Assembly (NCBI RefSeq): GCF_032854445.1
Contig: NC_088300.1
Span: 61,292,984-61,356,983 of the forward strand
Source of the DNA: Liolophura sinensis
Lineage: Eukaryota; Mollusca; Polyplacophora; Chitonida; Chitonidae
Length of the DNA: 64,000 bases
Direction: 5' to 3'
In this document: positions 22,801-35,700 of the stretch, piece by piece
How the letters are laid out: the number at the start of each line of letters is the position of its first letter
How positions within the stretch are numbered: the first letter of the stretch is position 1
The notes under the pieces: generated by a model
The model's database searches: none
What the model was told of the DNA's origin: nothing
Seen by the model: the letters and a program-made list of their open reading frames with translations, nothing else
Program-made: the position numbers and the translations under genes

Positions 22801-25800
22801 ATGAGGAATTGGCAGAGGAGGAGCAGCAAGATGAACCAGAGGAGAATGCTGACATTAACATTCCATCACCAGGTAAAAAAAAAAAAAAAATGTTCATGCT
22901 AAAAAAAAAAATACATTTATATATTATATATCTACAGTAAGTGACGTATAATTTCATAGAATTTTCATGGAAAAGTTGAGAAGTTGGTGAAAAATTATGT
23001 TACGTCATAAATTTTCATAGGAGTTATCTCCAACTGAGTACAGCAGGGTGATTAGTAGCTGAAATATACCATGAAATTATAGGATGCAATTCCATAATGG
23101 TAGATGTAGTAGTAATACCATAAATAGAGTACACAACATTTCAGCGAGCATATTATATATGTATTACTAGATTAATCCATGACTGCTCTTTCGGACACTA
23201 AGTGAGGATGTTATGTCTGACCTTTTCCTGCACAACATTTGGAGAGTTTGGTGCAGGCTGAATTGACCATGGCTCTCTTCCATTCTATGAGTAATATGTT
23301 CCCATTTCAGGGCCTGATCTAGGGCATTTTCGAACCTGTCAAAAGGGTTTGTGGGGTCTGAAGTTTGGGATGCCAGATGTTTATTGATTTTGTGATATTT
23401 ACACAGACCTAAGTCTTTAATTTGTGGAACTCCTGGTCTGCTCTTTTTAGCCATTATACATGTAACTGTAGCATGAATGCTTAATTTCTTTGTTTTTTTC
23501 ATATGCTTTGTCCATCTAATGAACAACATATTCATATCTTTAATTTTCACAAAGTAAAAAAAAAAAACAAAAAAACTGGGATAGTAATGTCTGTCCTCAA
23601 AATTAAGAATTTAGTTGCATAAGCGGTAAACCAAAAGAGCACCCAAATTATTCAACCAGATCAACCACTGCAGACTACACAAAATAGATTTGGGCAGAAT
23701 TTAGGCAGGAAAGGAAAATTGATATTAAGATGATACCATTATTTAACAATTGAAGGCTTTTTGAGTATTTAGTTATTGTTTGTTTTATTTTGATTTGTAG
23801 ATGATGATCAAGATGATGGAGGGGATGGTGGGTTTGAGTGTGAAGATCTGCCTATCAGTGATGAGATGCTGTCTACGAGAGAAGATAAGGTGTCATTAAG
23901 TAAGGCTGACTCAGTGCCGAATTTGTTGTTATACTGGAACTTCTGTAAAAAGGGGTGGTTGACGTTCATACTGGAGAAGTTTTAGTTTATAGCAATGATC
24001 ATTATATTCAAATAGAGAAGATAATAAAGCAAACCTAGAAATTTTGCTGCCTTTGACAAGATGTCCGTGAATAAAGGAGGTCCGACTTCCTCAAGATTAT
24101 ATCTGTCAATATTACGGAAGATGTTGTAAGATTAAAAGCGGGTTTTTCTGTTTCTCTGCAACTTTTCCCATAGAAGAAAAACATTTGAAATCCAAAGCTT
24201 ACTGAAAATGTATGATGAAAATCGTGAACAAAATTAATGATGGTTTTTCATTGTTTTCAGGCTTCCAAAGCCAGGGTAGCCAAGGTTTGATGGTATCATC
24301 TTACGAGGAATTGGTTCGTCATCATGTGGTATGTTAATCTACCTGCGATGGTTGTCACTTTTATTAAAGGATTAAAGCAGGGTGTCCGGAGTAAACCACA
24401 TACTTTTGATGAGTTACTGGTTGGTGATGGTGCAGGCAAGTGACCTCAAGCGAATACAACCACACACAAAAGCTCTGCTGACCACTTTGTAATGGCAACA
24501 AGGGTTGGTAACTGCTTGTAGGCTTTCTGGCAGAGCTGTCACTATCACTATCAACTTTAGCGATGACCCCTTCAGGCCAAGCCAGTTTAAGTTCTTGTTT
24601 TACAGGCAAAATAAATCTTTTCCAATGTGGAAAATGTGGACTGTCCCAGCAATATTTTCCTTTCGATTACATTTGACATGGTTGGAAAGCTTTGAATAAC
24701 AGGAAAACCCTAAAATTATCAAGCTATTTAAAAGATTTTCAGTTTACTTTTCTGTTTTGGATTTTTCACCCATAAAACACAACATGAACTTTGTGTTGCC
24801 TTGTGTATACGTGTCCAGCTTTCTTTATCTCTGAACATGCTGGTAGCTTTTCTGATGTAATCCCCATCATGTCATACTGAAAGTGCTACTTATCACTAGT
24901 GCAGTGAACAAATCAACCTACCTGCTTTTCAAAATATGTCGTTGTCTGGTTTCAGGAGGGTTTCCTGGCGAGTGCCCAGCAGTATGCTCAGATTACAGAA
25001 TTAGCAAAGAGGGTGACAGAATGGGAGGACAAGATTGGACCCAAGCTACAGGAAGAGGTGAGACTTTGTCGCCCATCAGATAAAGTTCCAAAAGCAGCTT
25101 GATTCAGGCTCAAGAATTGCACCAGATATCATCCAATTTGACAAAAGTTTGCGGGTAGATAATTTTGTGGCACCTCAGATCAAGCTCTGAAAGTTCCTGA
25201 GAATTAGTGTGTATGCTCCTTATCAGCAGTTCCATTTCTGGAAGGAAGACCATGGGATCTGGGTGCATATACTTCTGATTATGTTATACAAAAAGTATTT
25301 GGAAAATGATGTATCCTTTGATGTAATTGATGATGGCCACAACAAATTACACCCTAATTTGAAAGGATCAGCAGTGTTAGCAATGTGTAGATGACAGAGG
25401 AAGAGGAAATTTTGACAAAAAGCACAATCTGAATGCAGTATCTGTGGACATAACACCCTTTAATTTTATTTACCATGCATTTTGAACCTCTATCTAATAA
25501 TAAAACTTTATTCCTTCGTCAGGATACCCACCCACCATTTGATATCCATCAGTATGGTACAAATGTCCTTGATCACATGGGTAATACAAAGAGGATCCCA
25601 TTTCGGCACATAGCTTCTGGCAAAAAAGTATATGAAGTCTGCAGGCTTTTTCTGGCAACATTACAGTTGGTAAGTTGATTTTAAATTTAGGGCTTCTAAA
25701 GTCTTAAAAACTGTTTTTATTTTAATAGACATGCATTTAATTTTTGTCTTCTGTGTCACATTTGCTTTGGCAGCATTCATTATTTTTCACTGTGCCTAAG

Positions 25801-26171
25801 CAGCTCTATCTGTTGATTGGTCAAATTTTTGACATTCTCTCTTTTAACATGGGCCATTCACTGTACAAGTGGCCTGCGTTGAAGAACATGCCAAATCATT
25901 CACAGCGGATGTTGCAGCACTTGTAAATTTGCATTTGTGGACCTTCATATATTGATCAGATTAATCCTTACAAATTTAAAGACAACAATTCTTTTGTTAG
26001 AATTTGATGAATTTAATGTTGTTTTCTTCTTGCCAGGCAAATAATTACAATGTGAAGATAGAGTGTGAAGGAAAACTGGAAGAAGGCATGGACAAAATGG
26101 AGCTGGAGTTACTGTCTACAAAGCGTATATATGAGGAACTGGCTGACTACAAGGCCCCTTCAGCAAGCTAA
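16840..26171 (+). CDS. NCAPH2: Condensin II complex subunit H2 (kleisin beta)
   Basis: Kleisin subunit that bridges the SMC2/SMC4 heads and recruits the HEAT subunits of nuclear condensin II. Nineteen coding exons (first starts at 16824): 16840-16965, 17326-17427, 17693-17748, 18423-18501, 18831-18902, 19233-19312, 19510-19682, 20143-20211, 20342-20427, 20768-20839, 21289-21358, 21687-21794, 22096-22223, 22785-22872, 23801-23899, 24261-24328, 24956-25057, 25523-25669, 26037-26171. All join in phase to 619 codons plus stop, close to the vertebrate length (~605). Residues 9-115 are the N-terminal kleisin domain ([36 protein letters not shown]-like segment). The middle is acidic and low in complexity, with KKKRKK (342-347) as a likely nuclear signal. 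Residues ~478-619 form the C-terminal domain ([19 protein letters not shown]). The exon ending at 23899 must use the GTAAGG donor; the nearer GTGTCA would give a frameshift and stop. Confidence 0.95.
17580..17606. repeat. (CA)n(TA)n simple repeat
   Basis: CA dinucleotides followed by TATATA and a poly-T run, inside NCAPH2 intron 2. Confidence 0.8.
19960..20088 (+). repeat. SINE-A 3' half in NCAPH2 intron
   Basis: GGGTTCTGCCTGGTTTCCTC, CCACCATAATATTGGCTGCC, ATTCTTAAGTATGATGCAAA, ending AAATAAATAATG. Confidence 0.75.
24575..24805 (+). repeat. Dispersed repeat family E, copy 1
   Basis: Matches 27165-27405 with many substitutions. Shared blocks: GTTTTAC(A/G)GGCA(A/G)AATAAATCTTTT, GAAAGC(T/C)TTGAA, GATTTTCAGTTT and GTGTTGCC. 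Lies in NCAPH2 intron 16. Confidence 0.5.
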
Positions 26172-26489
26172 TAAACACTGCACTGTCCTGAACATAAAAT
26201 GTTTAAACTATGCCTGGACACTTTTTATCTGGACACTGTTTCAACACATTGTCATTCTCTACATTTGTACATATTCTGTGAAAAATCATACTGTATATAA
26301 ACTTTTATTGTATAGATTTGATTAGCACTTAAAGGTAAAGACCTCTCAGAATTGAGGTAACAATCATTGGAAAAACCAATGAAAACCATGGATGAAAATA
26401 CCATCTTTTTTTTCTTCAGATTTTTCTCTTCAAAACACAATCAGATTTATCAGTCTTTGCTTGGTTTTATGCTGGATAATGTTAGCCAC

Positions 26490-26495
26490 AATAAA
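26490..26495 (+). terminator. Candidate NCAPH2 polyadenylation signal
   Basis: AATAAA about 320 bp after the stop codon. A second AATAAA overlaps the stop (26170-26175) and is too close to be the only signal. Confidence 0.45.
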
Positions 26496-26571
26496 GTCAC
26501 ATTATCACCATATGCAGAAAATTTGATGTCAGAATATCTTTTTGAGCTTACATTCTGTGAAAAAAAAACTC

Positions 26572-26628
26572 ATTATAGTGTATATATTATATTAAATTAT
26601 AGTGTATATATTATATTAAATTATAGTG
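26572..26628. repeat. 24-bp direct duplication
   Basis: TTATAGTGTATATATTATAT plus TAAA occurs twice in a row, with a partial third copy. Confidence 0.85.
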
Positions 26629-26944
26629 ATAAATAAGTGCAGTTTATGTAAGTAGAGAAAATATGCATTAATTCAATGATAAAAAAAGAAAAGAATCTAA
26701 AGTTTAGGTATTTTCATGTTTATTATTGGTTTTTCATCTGATAATTACCTTAATTTTGAGAGTTTTTTCCTTCAAGTTGGGTGCTCCAGAAAAGAGATCA
26801 TGTCCATGCCAAAATTATGTTACTGCCAAAATCATCAGTGAAATTGCCTTATGTGTAAACAAGTTGAAAAGATGGTGAAATTTTCTTTTTATTTGAAAAC
26901 CAGGATGTTTTATCCTGGAGTGATCATGTATTTCGTATATTTTT

Positions 26945-26992
26945 ATGAATATTCTTGAGAGCCGCACAAAACATCAATCAAATAAATATATT
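26945..26992 (+). repeat. SINE-A tail fragment
   Basis: AATATTCTTGAGAG, then CACAAAACATCAATCAAATA and AATATA. Confidence 0.5.
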
Positions 26993-27164
26993 TTTATCAC
27001 CTAGAAGAATATTCCCAGGCATTGTAACATGAAATGGAAATGTTTCTGATTCATATACACATTCTGAATCAATGTTTCTGATCAATATATGCTTTCAGAA
27101 TAAATGTACAAGCTCTTTTAGGGAGGACGTCATATTTTATTTTGTTAGATTTCTATTACTGAGC

Positions 27165-27405
27165 ATTAGGCCACGCCTAATTTAAGTGTTGTTTTACGGG
27201 CAGAATAAATCTTTTTTCATTGTTGGAGGTGTAAAAAATAAAACTTGAAAAACTTTTTTCGGTTGAAGATATATACACGTTTAGAAAGCCTTGAAATTAG
27301 ACAAATCATGAAATTGTGGATTTTCAGTTTTATGTTGATGCCATTTTGGGAATTTGTAGAGTTCGTCTTGCTCTTAAACCTCAAAATAGTTATGTGTTGC
27401 CTAAA
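27165..27405 (+). repeat. Dispersed repeat family E, copy 2
   Basis: Same orientation as the copy at 24575-24805; see there for shared blocks. Confidence 0.5.
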
Positions 27406-28344
27406 AGAAAATTGTTCATTGTGAACAATGGCTATTCATGAGTGTATTTAAATACACAGGTGTGTTTATGTGTCTGGACTCCCAGTTGCTACCCACTAGT
27501 GTTACATAATCACCATGAGGACATCATGCCTACACTATTGTTCTGGACACTTTCGTACAAACAAATTTTATCTGACTGCAAGTGATTCATGTTTGATAGA
27601 GTGAATGGCGCCTGACTAGTATTAACTGCAAACATGTATTGTTGGCTTTATGCAGTAACAGCTGAATGAAGCTCTGTGTGTGTGGTTGGTAAAGTATTTT
27701 TGTTTAGTTGAAGGTTGACTAATATGGGTTCTGGTTGAGGTTTTATGTCAGCACTGATTCAGTCATGCTAGATTCATAAGCCAATTTGTAGCTTTTATGT
27801 TAAAGTAATTCACAGGTGCTCACATAGCGGCAGGGTTGCCATTGTAGGGAAATACCCAGAATAGTCATGAATGAATGCCCTAGTCATAAAAAAAAGGTCA
27901 TCGATTTTGAAAATCTTGAAGAATGTAGTGAAATTTCTTCTTTCTGAGCACCTACATGTATATATGTACATGTATGTATTGTACCATGACGTATTCATCT
28001 CATGAAAGGTCATCAGTGGATTTATTCCAGTCTTAGTGGTGCAATGCTGATCTTTTAGAACTTGTCATTTCCATTGGTAGAAGTCATGAATTATTGCCGG
28101 ATTTGGTCGTCTGAAATATATGTGGCTCCCCTGTAGGAAGCTTTTGAGATTCTTAAGACCAACATTGCTTGCTGACTTCAAAGATTATAATGTCACGGAA
28201 ATTTCATTACCAATTAAGCCTGGAAATATGGAGCAGAACAAGGACAATGTCCTGCACTAAGCTTTATTTTGACCGAGGCTGTTTGGTACAGGACAAAAAA
28301 TACCATGTAAATAACATTGTAACTTTTTAGTAATGTGAATAGCT

Positions 28345-28452
28345 GGAAACCTGCAGGTGGTTGTGGATTTCCCCTGGGCTCTGCCCAGTTTTCTCCCACC
28401 ATAATGCTGACAGCCATCATATAGGTGAAATAAACAAAATAAATAAATGAAA
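28345..28452 (+). repeat. SINE-A 3' half
   Basis: AAACCTGCAGGTGGTTGTGG, GGGCTCTGCCCAGTTTTCTC, CCACCATAATGCTGACAGCC, ending AAATAAATGA. Confidence 0.75.
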
Positions 28453-29794
28453 AGCTTGAAGATTGCCATTTACTCTTGTGCTCTGTGCCATCTAAACAAT
28501 TATTTCCAGGCTTGGCAACAATACAAACAATGAGAAGCCTATTATTCTTTTATTCATTCATACTGTAGAATATTTCAGTTTGAAATCTACACTGTTAAGT
28601 AATGTACTGTAACTAGATTTTGTACGTAGTCAATTATGTAAATGGGTTGCCATGATTATTTAGTTTATTATAAAACTGAGTTTCTGTATGATTGTATTCA
28701 TTCCAGTTTTTTTTTAACACCCTCATTTTTATGCAGTACATAATCTGTTTTTTTTTCTTCTTTTTTTTTTTACTTATTTCACAGTCAGTCATCACTATAA
28801 TCAGTGATAGCCGTTTCATATGGCAGAGTAAGAATTCATACAAGTGATTAAGGTATGTCTGACCATGTTTGGTTGCATCATCACTGGAGCTAAACCGACC
28901 TCCGTTACGTAGAATTTTAGGTGTGCGTGTACATATTTATAAAGGCATATTTATGTGAACATAACCGGTAAGTTGTATTCCCATAGACCTGTGTAAAAAT
29001 AAACATGTCCCCAGTACTATATATATATATCGCTTTGTAACCGTTGTTTTTGTTAGTGGTATGCATATAGCCCTTATCGGAACAGATGTTGGCGATGCGT
29101 ACTTTTACGTACTGAAAGCAATGAAGTAAAGTTTTGTGACAAATGGAAAATGCAGGCTTGGTCAGTGATGAACTGAATAATCGATTTTGGGTGTCAGTAC
29201 TGGTACTTGAATACCCGTGTGGTTTATGAATGAGAATGAAACTTGGCTGTCCACGTCCCCATTCATTCAACTTCATTGTCGATGACCTCAATGTGTGAAC
29301 CGGACGAAACCGCAAGCGTAACAAAGCGGGTGAGTGAAGACAGCAACAGGTTTTGTCCGCTTCTTCTCCTGTGTAAAAACAAGCCAAGACAGTGTTAAGG
29401 CTCCGTGTACACATCTGCAGCTGCCTGGTGCATGTTTGTACTTTGTGCAACACCATATATATAACGAGTTTCTTATCAACGCATTGCGGTTAGTAAGGCA
29501 AGCATGTGCCGCATTATCTGTGTTTACAGATGACGTCATGCTTATGCTGACCGCATTTCTCGGCTGTCAAATATCACTGCGACATCGTTTTATTTTTAAT
29601 ATGCTGACTTGAAAACCCAAACGGTAGCCTTTAGAACTGAACATACGTATTGATTATCTGCCATTTATCTGTCTATTAGTGGGGTCAACGGCTGCGAAAA
29701 CGGACGTGTAAGCTGGCACTATGTTTGGTGGTCTGTGGCGGTGAAGGGGATGACCTTCCCGCGGTTCTGTGAGAATGAAGGTGGACCAGGCAGC

Positions 29795-32700
29795 ATGGAT
29801 CTGCGCCCACAGGCTCTACCATTTTTTTCTCCGATCGTCTTTCTGTGTCTTATCTGCTTAAAAACAGCTGGAACCGCAGGTTGGTGATGATTGCAGGGTG
29901 TTATAATCATGATCAGCTATGACCTGCCAAACTACAGGACGTGCAAACGACATATGTTTTCATTTGCATCACCTTTCCTGGAAGTTGAACGTAGCGGCAC
30001 CCTAGCTTATCTCACGGTTTTGATCTCTCCGGTTTCAAAGGCTGAGAGCCGAAGTGTCAAGGTTACTAGAGCCAAGCCGAATTGGCTAGCGTAATATGTG
30101 AATAGCATTCACAAAAAGGATGAATAGCTTTTTCTTCTGTAGGCTAAAAGTCGTTGACGAGGAAAAATATTAAGGCAAACCTATTGATTTAATTTGACCC
30201 TGTCTATGGTTTGTGTTCATGCAGGTAGGCCAGATGTGATACTGACCGCAAATGCCCCTGACGGACTGGCAGTGTTTTTATTTGGACAAAAACCGGTGTC
30301 GACCCACGAACGCCCCAGTTCCACGATTTTGAATGGTATCCACCTAAAACGTGTGAAAAGGTCCCATTTTGTCGGTCGGAGATCTTACGAAAGCGCAGAT
30401 CCAAATGATTTCGAAGATGATTCTCCATTTATACCAGATGAATACATCTTAGCAGTTGTGAGTATTTCCTTTGTATTTTGTATAATATACGCTTACATTA
30501 ACATGCGGTGGTTTGTACAGCGAGGATAATTAACATGGGTCAGTTTGGATGGGAAGATATTTTGTGAATAAAAACAAACACTATTGAGATATTGTTCTGG
30601 CATGATTTCCAGAATGGCTAGAGGCCTGAGGGCTGTTTGATCATGAATATATAATAAAGACCTTTAGTTAGCAGTTACAACTTGTAACTTGAAAGTACAA
30701 CTAGTGTATCTATTCGAGTTTCAAGTTACTTGTAACCTCTTTCAGAAACAGCCCTCTGATTTACAAAGCTGTCACAATAGTTTGTGATGCATATCTTACC
30801 TATATATTACCACAGACATCACCCCCAGTTGCATCAGCTTTGTCAAACTCCAGAGGAATGAACCAAACCAAGATGCATAATGCTAAATTTAGTTTAAAAA
30901 TGTTCCCTAGAATGTGCAGTTTTAGAGGCAAACAAAAGTTACAGAATATTACTTTTGGTGCTGCAACTTACATCTTTTCAAGTACTGGTGGTATATCCTC
31001 CTAAACTCCAGGTAAATCTCAAAACACCCGTGTAGGATTAAAATAACTTTTGGAATCTAGCAAAATGAGTCGTGGACTAAAGTTTAAGTTAAGTATACTG
31101 TACCGATGTATACTTTGAAATCAGAAATTGTAAACAGGCTACCAAGAGAGAAAATCAGTGAAAACTGATTTTCATGTATTAACAACCCTGATATATTATT
31201 GTGCTTGTCCCAGCTGCAGATTCTGCAGAGGGAGGGAAATAGAATGGCTGGCCCTATGTATTTAACACGAAAGAATGGGTCTCTCATCTGACTTATGTAA
31301 CAATGGAAAATGGATTTTCACAATGTACCAGCCTAGCTCCTCATTCTAATCTGTGAACTGTCAGCAATGGAATACAGAGATGATTTTTTATGACAGCAAT
31401 ATAAGTCAAACTGCTTCAGATAAAGATTTCATGTATTTGGTTTGGTAGGATTAACTACATGTACACGTAGGTTCCTGCATTTGTTTGAATTAGCTGAGAC
31501 TGTTTTTGGTCAAATTACTGGTTTCTTGAGCGACTACAAAATCTCAGTGATATGATAGTACTAGAAAATAATTCCCTTTAGGTAAGGATTTCATATTTGT
31601 AGTAGCAACCAACTGGAAATAGCCGGTTTCAGTGACCTGATTGCATAAGGAGTTGAAGTGCTTCAGAAATTGACTTCAAATGTGCAGCAGATCAGTAGTA
31701 GTTGTTCCATTTCACACAGGAATTCCAAAATTTGGATACAGGTTTATGTTGAAGTGTTCTGCATGGAGCTTTTGAATAAAGTGAACACACAATTTTGCTC
31801 AAAATTTGGTGGACAGTTTCATATTGGGGTGAACTACTTTATCATTAAATGGGTTTAAATCAAGTTTTTGTTTTTCATGGGAACAGCTTGAATCTAGCCA
31901 ATGTGAATAGTCCAACGAGAACACAACTGAGATCCGTCACACATGAATTCCAAATTTGTACACTGGATTCACCCTATCTATTCGTCTGTGTATAGACACA
32001 GTTTCGACACGTGATTTTATCTCCCCCCAAACTGCTGCTCCAATTTCAATGAAACTTGCCATATTTCCTGCACATCATCTGAACTTTAGCATGCTTAAGG
32101 TTATTGGCAATGGAGTGATTATTTTCCCCATTTAGGACTTTGGGTAATGGTGCTTTCCATGGATGTGAACTTTATTTCTTTGTCCTGAAATCAGTGGTTT
32201 GTTGTTTGGTTTGTGTTGCTGCAGCATTCATGTATTATAACTGCAAATAATTACCTCTTTTATTCCTGTAGAAACTGGGGGTGCCTGTACGGGAGCTGAA
32301 TCAAAGTTCATTGGGCCGTTTGAAAGCTGCCTTTGCCAACTCTGAAAAATTGCAGATTCCTGTAGAAAATGTTGGCATTGACAAAATACGGGTAAAGTGT
32401 GCTTGGTTTTTTTTTTACTTGGAAAATACAGAATAAATAATGAAAAGTAAACCATGTTTTCCTTTTGTGGCTTCCATTTTGATCCACATAATCTTGATTA
32501 GAGTTTATCTTTGTGTCAGGTGGGAAATTAATAGGTTTACTGGGACCTGTTCAAATCTACATGCAAATGTATTTATAAATTATTTTGGTGTTAACCATTG
32601 TTTTGAATGATTCATGGCTTTGCTGATAATATGCTAAACAGATTGTACGTCTGTACATGTTCTCGTGTGAACCTTAGCCTATGACAAACCACTTTATGAA

Positions 32701-35700
32701 TGTTTCATTGGTGTGATTCATATCCCATGAGAGTACCAGCTCGTAATGGAATACATGTACACGTATATGTCCTGGATCAGTACATTACACAGTGTAAGGA
32801 GAGTGTTGCATCATGAGCGCCTGCTGTTGAACTGTCATTTATTCATTTGCAGACTTGTTTGGTGAAATCTTGTTTCTTTGTCTTCAGTCCAATTTTTGGT
32901 ACCTATGTATACCATATTTATTGTAAATACTCGATCTCTTCAACCACTGAAGCACTTTTTCCAGTGGAATTTATGCATACAGCTATTATGAAAATGATGC
33001 TAAAAATGACTTTTTTGTGTCATTAAAGATGCCAGCTTTATGAAACTTTCTCGACGCCCCATAGTTCTTCCAGAATGTTTGGAAATGTTGGTGGCAGAGG
33101 TGATTGAAAAGGTTGAAGAATTAGAGTAATCTTCGTTTGAATACACACGAATTCTGAATTTCGACGCTACAACGTCACTTTGTGCTGTGATGTTGTTACT
33201 TTGAGGCACTTGAGGGCTAATGTGTGCATTTTATCATGGACGGGTATATACAGTATTGAAACCTATCCATAATTGATCACTTTACTGAATTACCTAAAAA
33301 ATCTGCTGAAGTAAATATTTTAGGGAATAAAAGTAATTGATAACGGAAAATATTAATTATCGTTATGGTATATACTCGCCCATATTAAACTGCACCAGTT
33401 AGCCGTGGTACAGTTTAACATGGGTGAATATATCATACGTTGTGAAGTGATGACAATGTGGCACAAAAGGATATCACTATGATGTCAAACATCCATATCT
33501 GGGGCTGCATATGGATGTAATATGTTGAAATATTGCAGGAATAGGTAATCTCTTCAGACATACATGGGAAAATCAATCCTGAATATTTTAGACAGAAGGA
33601 AGAGTGTGTAAATACTATTTTAAATAAAACTGTTAGTGACTACTAAAACATGAATGCTTTCCTATCTGAACATCATTGTACTTTGGATACATTTGCAAGG
33701 CAGTTTCCTCGTTAGAGTGGTAGACGTTTGTGAAGTTTTTTACTGGCCAACACATTTTTGTTACTAAAATCAAATCAAACTTGTTTCATGTATCTGCTAT
33801 ATGATTGAAGACTTAAATTAGAGACGTAGGTGAAAGGAGACCAAATCTTTCAGGTTTTTTTATAAAATTGGTTTTATTCTAGGCTGGTTTCTTTTAAATT
33901 AGCTGACTGAGGTATATTTCATAATTCTGTTTGTTACAATTATCCATTTTCATTTTTCCAGTTTCAGGGAAACAGAGTAGAGATGTTCTTCATCAAATCT
34001 GGTCATAATGTGGATATATTTGGCATCAATGATTTGATTTTGATCAGTGACATTTTCACGCCGGAGTTGATAGAAGAGGTGAAACAGAATGTACCAGAGT
34101 TAAACATCACAAGCATTGCTGGGGCGGTAGGTTCTCTCCAATTTTTGAAACTGAATTTTCTAAAGCAATTTGAATTACCTTATGCGAAATTTCATGAAAA
34201 AGAGAATGAACTTAGTTTGACATGTCTGTATTATACTTTCTTTGAAAAATGAAAAATTTGTTCTTGTTTTTTTAGAGTGGGTCCTCCGTGACTGATTATT
34301 TTAAAACATTGCTCTTTCTGCAGATTATTGGTCTCTCTCTCAGTGAGGTCACATGATCAAATTCAACTGTCACTAATTGGATGCAAAGGGCTGTTTATGT
34401 TTACAGAGCGTTTGTATTAAAATTTGGAGATGTATGTATTGTTTGTGCGTTTCAGAATTATGTGGTGGTTGCAAAACAAGTTGAGTCTGTATGGAAAAAG
34501 CCTTTCTTCCCATATGTGGTGGCAGCCTGTAGTGTTGTCCTTATACTGTCAGCTGGAGTGTTGGTGAGTACTTGGCTTTTAGTAGCATCCCAGAGTGCAG
34601 TAAAAGTATAGACAGATGCCACATATTTTATTTCAAACCTTGGCGAACAGTGAAGGTTATTAATTTTTGTCTGCATGTCGTCTATGTCATGCGCATTGTT
34701 TTCCATGCAAAAATGCCTTCAAATGTTTTTGTGATTGTCATAAAATAAGTATGCTGGTACACTTTGTGGAACACCTGATTAAGTATGAAAATCAACCGTA
34801 TTTGTGCGATAGCTTTGAATATGTGGTGACACTAAGATTCCCCCTGGCTGTGTTTTCAGTGCAGTAACTACTCCAAGCATTGTCTGATTTCGGTGAAGTT
34901 GTATCTACAGATGGTCGTTGGTTTTCCTTACAGTAACTGTTTCAAATATTCTCTGATTTTCTTAAGATTTTGTGTCCACATTCATTTTGTGGAACATCGA
35001 TCAAATATGAAAATCAGCATGTATACGTTTTGCATATTTATCAAGTGTATAGATTTGCTCAACACATTTGTCTTACCAGGTAAATCTTTTGACCTTGAAG
35101 TATTCACACTGTATTTGTAGATGGTATTTAAGCTGTAATTGTTTCTGTGTGAAATTCAGCAGAAATAATCTTGAATTTGGTGATACTCATCAGTAACGAA
35201 CTTGTATGTTTTTTCCCTAGATTTTTTGCTGCTGTAAGCAGAAGACGGTGAAACACTATGGTGCTAGCAATCTTCTGTCTCAACAAATTTGCGTGTATCC
35301 GAGTCACAAACCTGGGGTGAAGGATGGAGCAATGATACAGCCAGAGACTGGACCTCTGTATGTGGCCAAAGGCTGTATCACACCTCTGCCTGCTCAGCCT
35401 GTTCGCATCAAGGCAAAGGGGCTTCTAGAAAGGTAGCTTATACAGACATTTTTGTATATACACCTGATTCATGTGTTGATTTATCCTTTCTGATTTTCTG
35501 TTGTGCCGACTAAGTAAGCCAAGACTAAGCTAAATTTTAGATGCTGTGGATTTATTAAGTGTACACTCAAGTGTGAGTAGGTTTCCTCACTGGCTTAGAG
35601 GATTGAAAGGCTCCTTGCAACATTAGTCCTTTGACCAGTAAGGTCAAGCTTTCACTACCTTTGCTGATGCTTTAAGTCAGGAGATCTGCCATGTACCTGG

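Larger units (their letters stand above)
26172..29794. other. NCAPH2-PTPRR intergenic region
   Basis: No coding exon is supported. Contents: NCAPH2 3'UTR, a 24-bp tandem duplication (26572-26628), SINE-A fragments (26945-26992 and 28345-28452), repeat E copy 2 and AT-rich runs. The last few hundred bases must include the 5'UTR and promoter of the phosphatase gene; I could not place a start site. Confidence 0.6.

Noticed and set aside
23801-23889. Ending NCAPH2 exon 15 at GTGTCA
   Set aside because: Phase-0 entry to the next exon would hit a stop after nine codons; the GTAAGG donor ten bases later restores the conserved YEELV reading.
28917-29456. 179-codon minus-strand frame before the phosphatase gene
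   Set aside because: Low-complexity composition with AT runs, no recognisable domain, no supporting splice context; probably chance.
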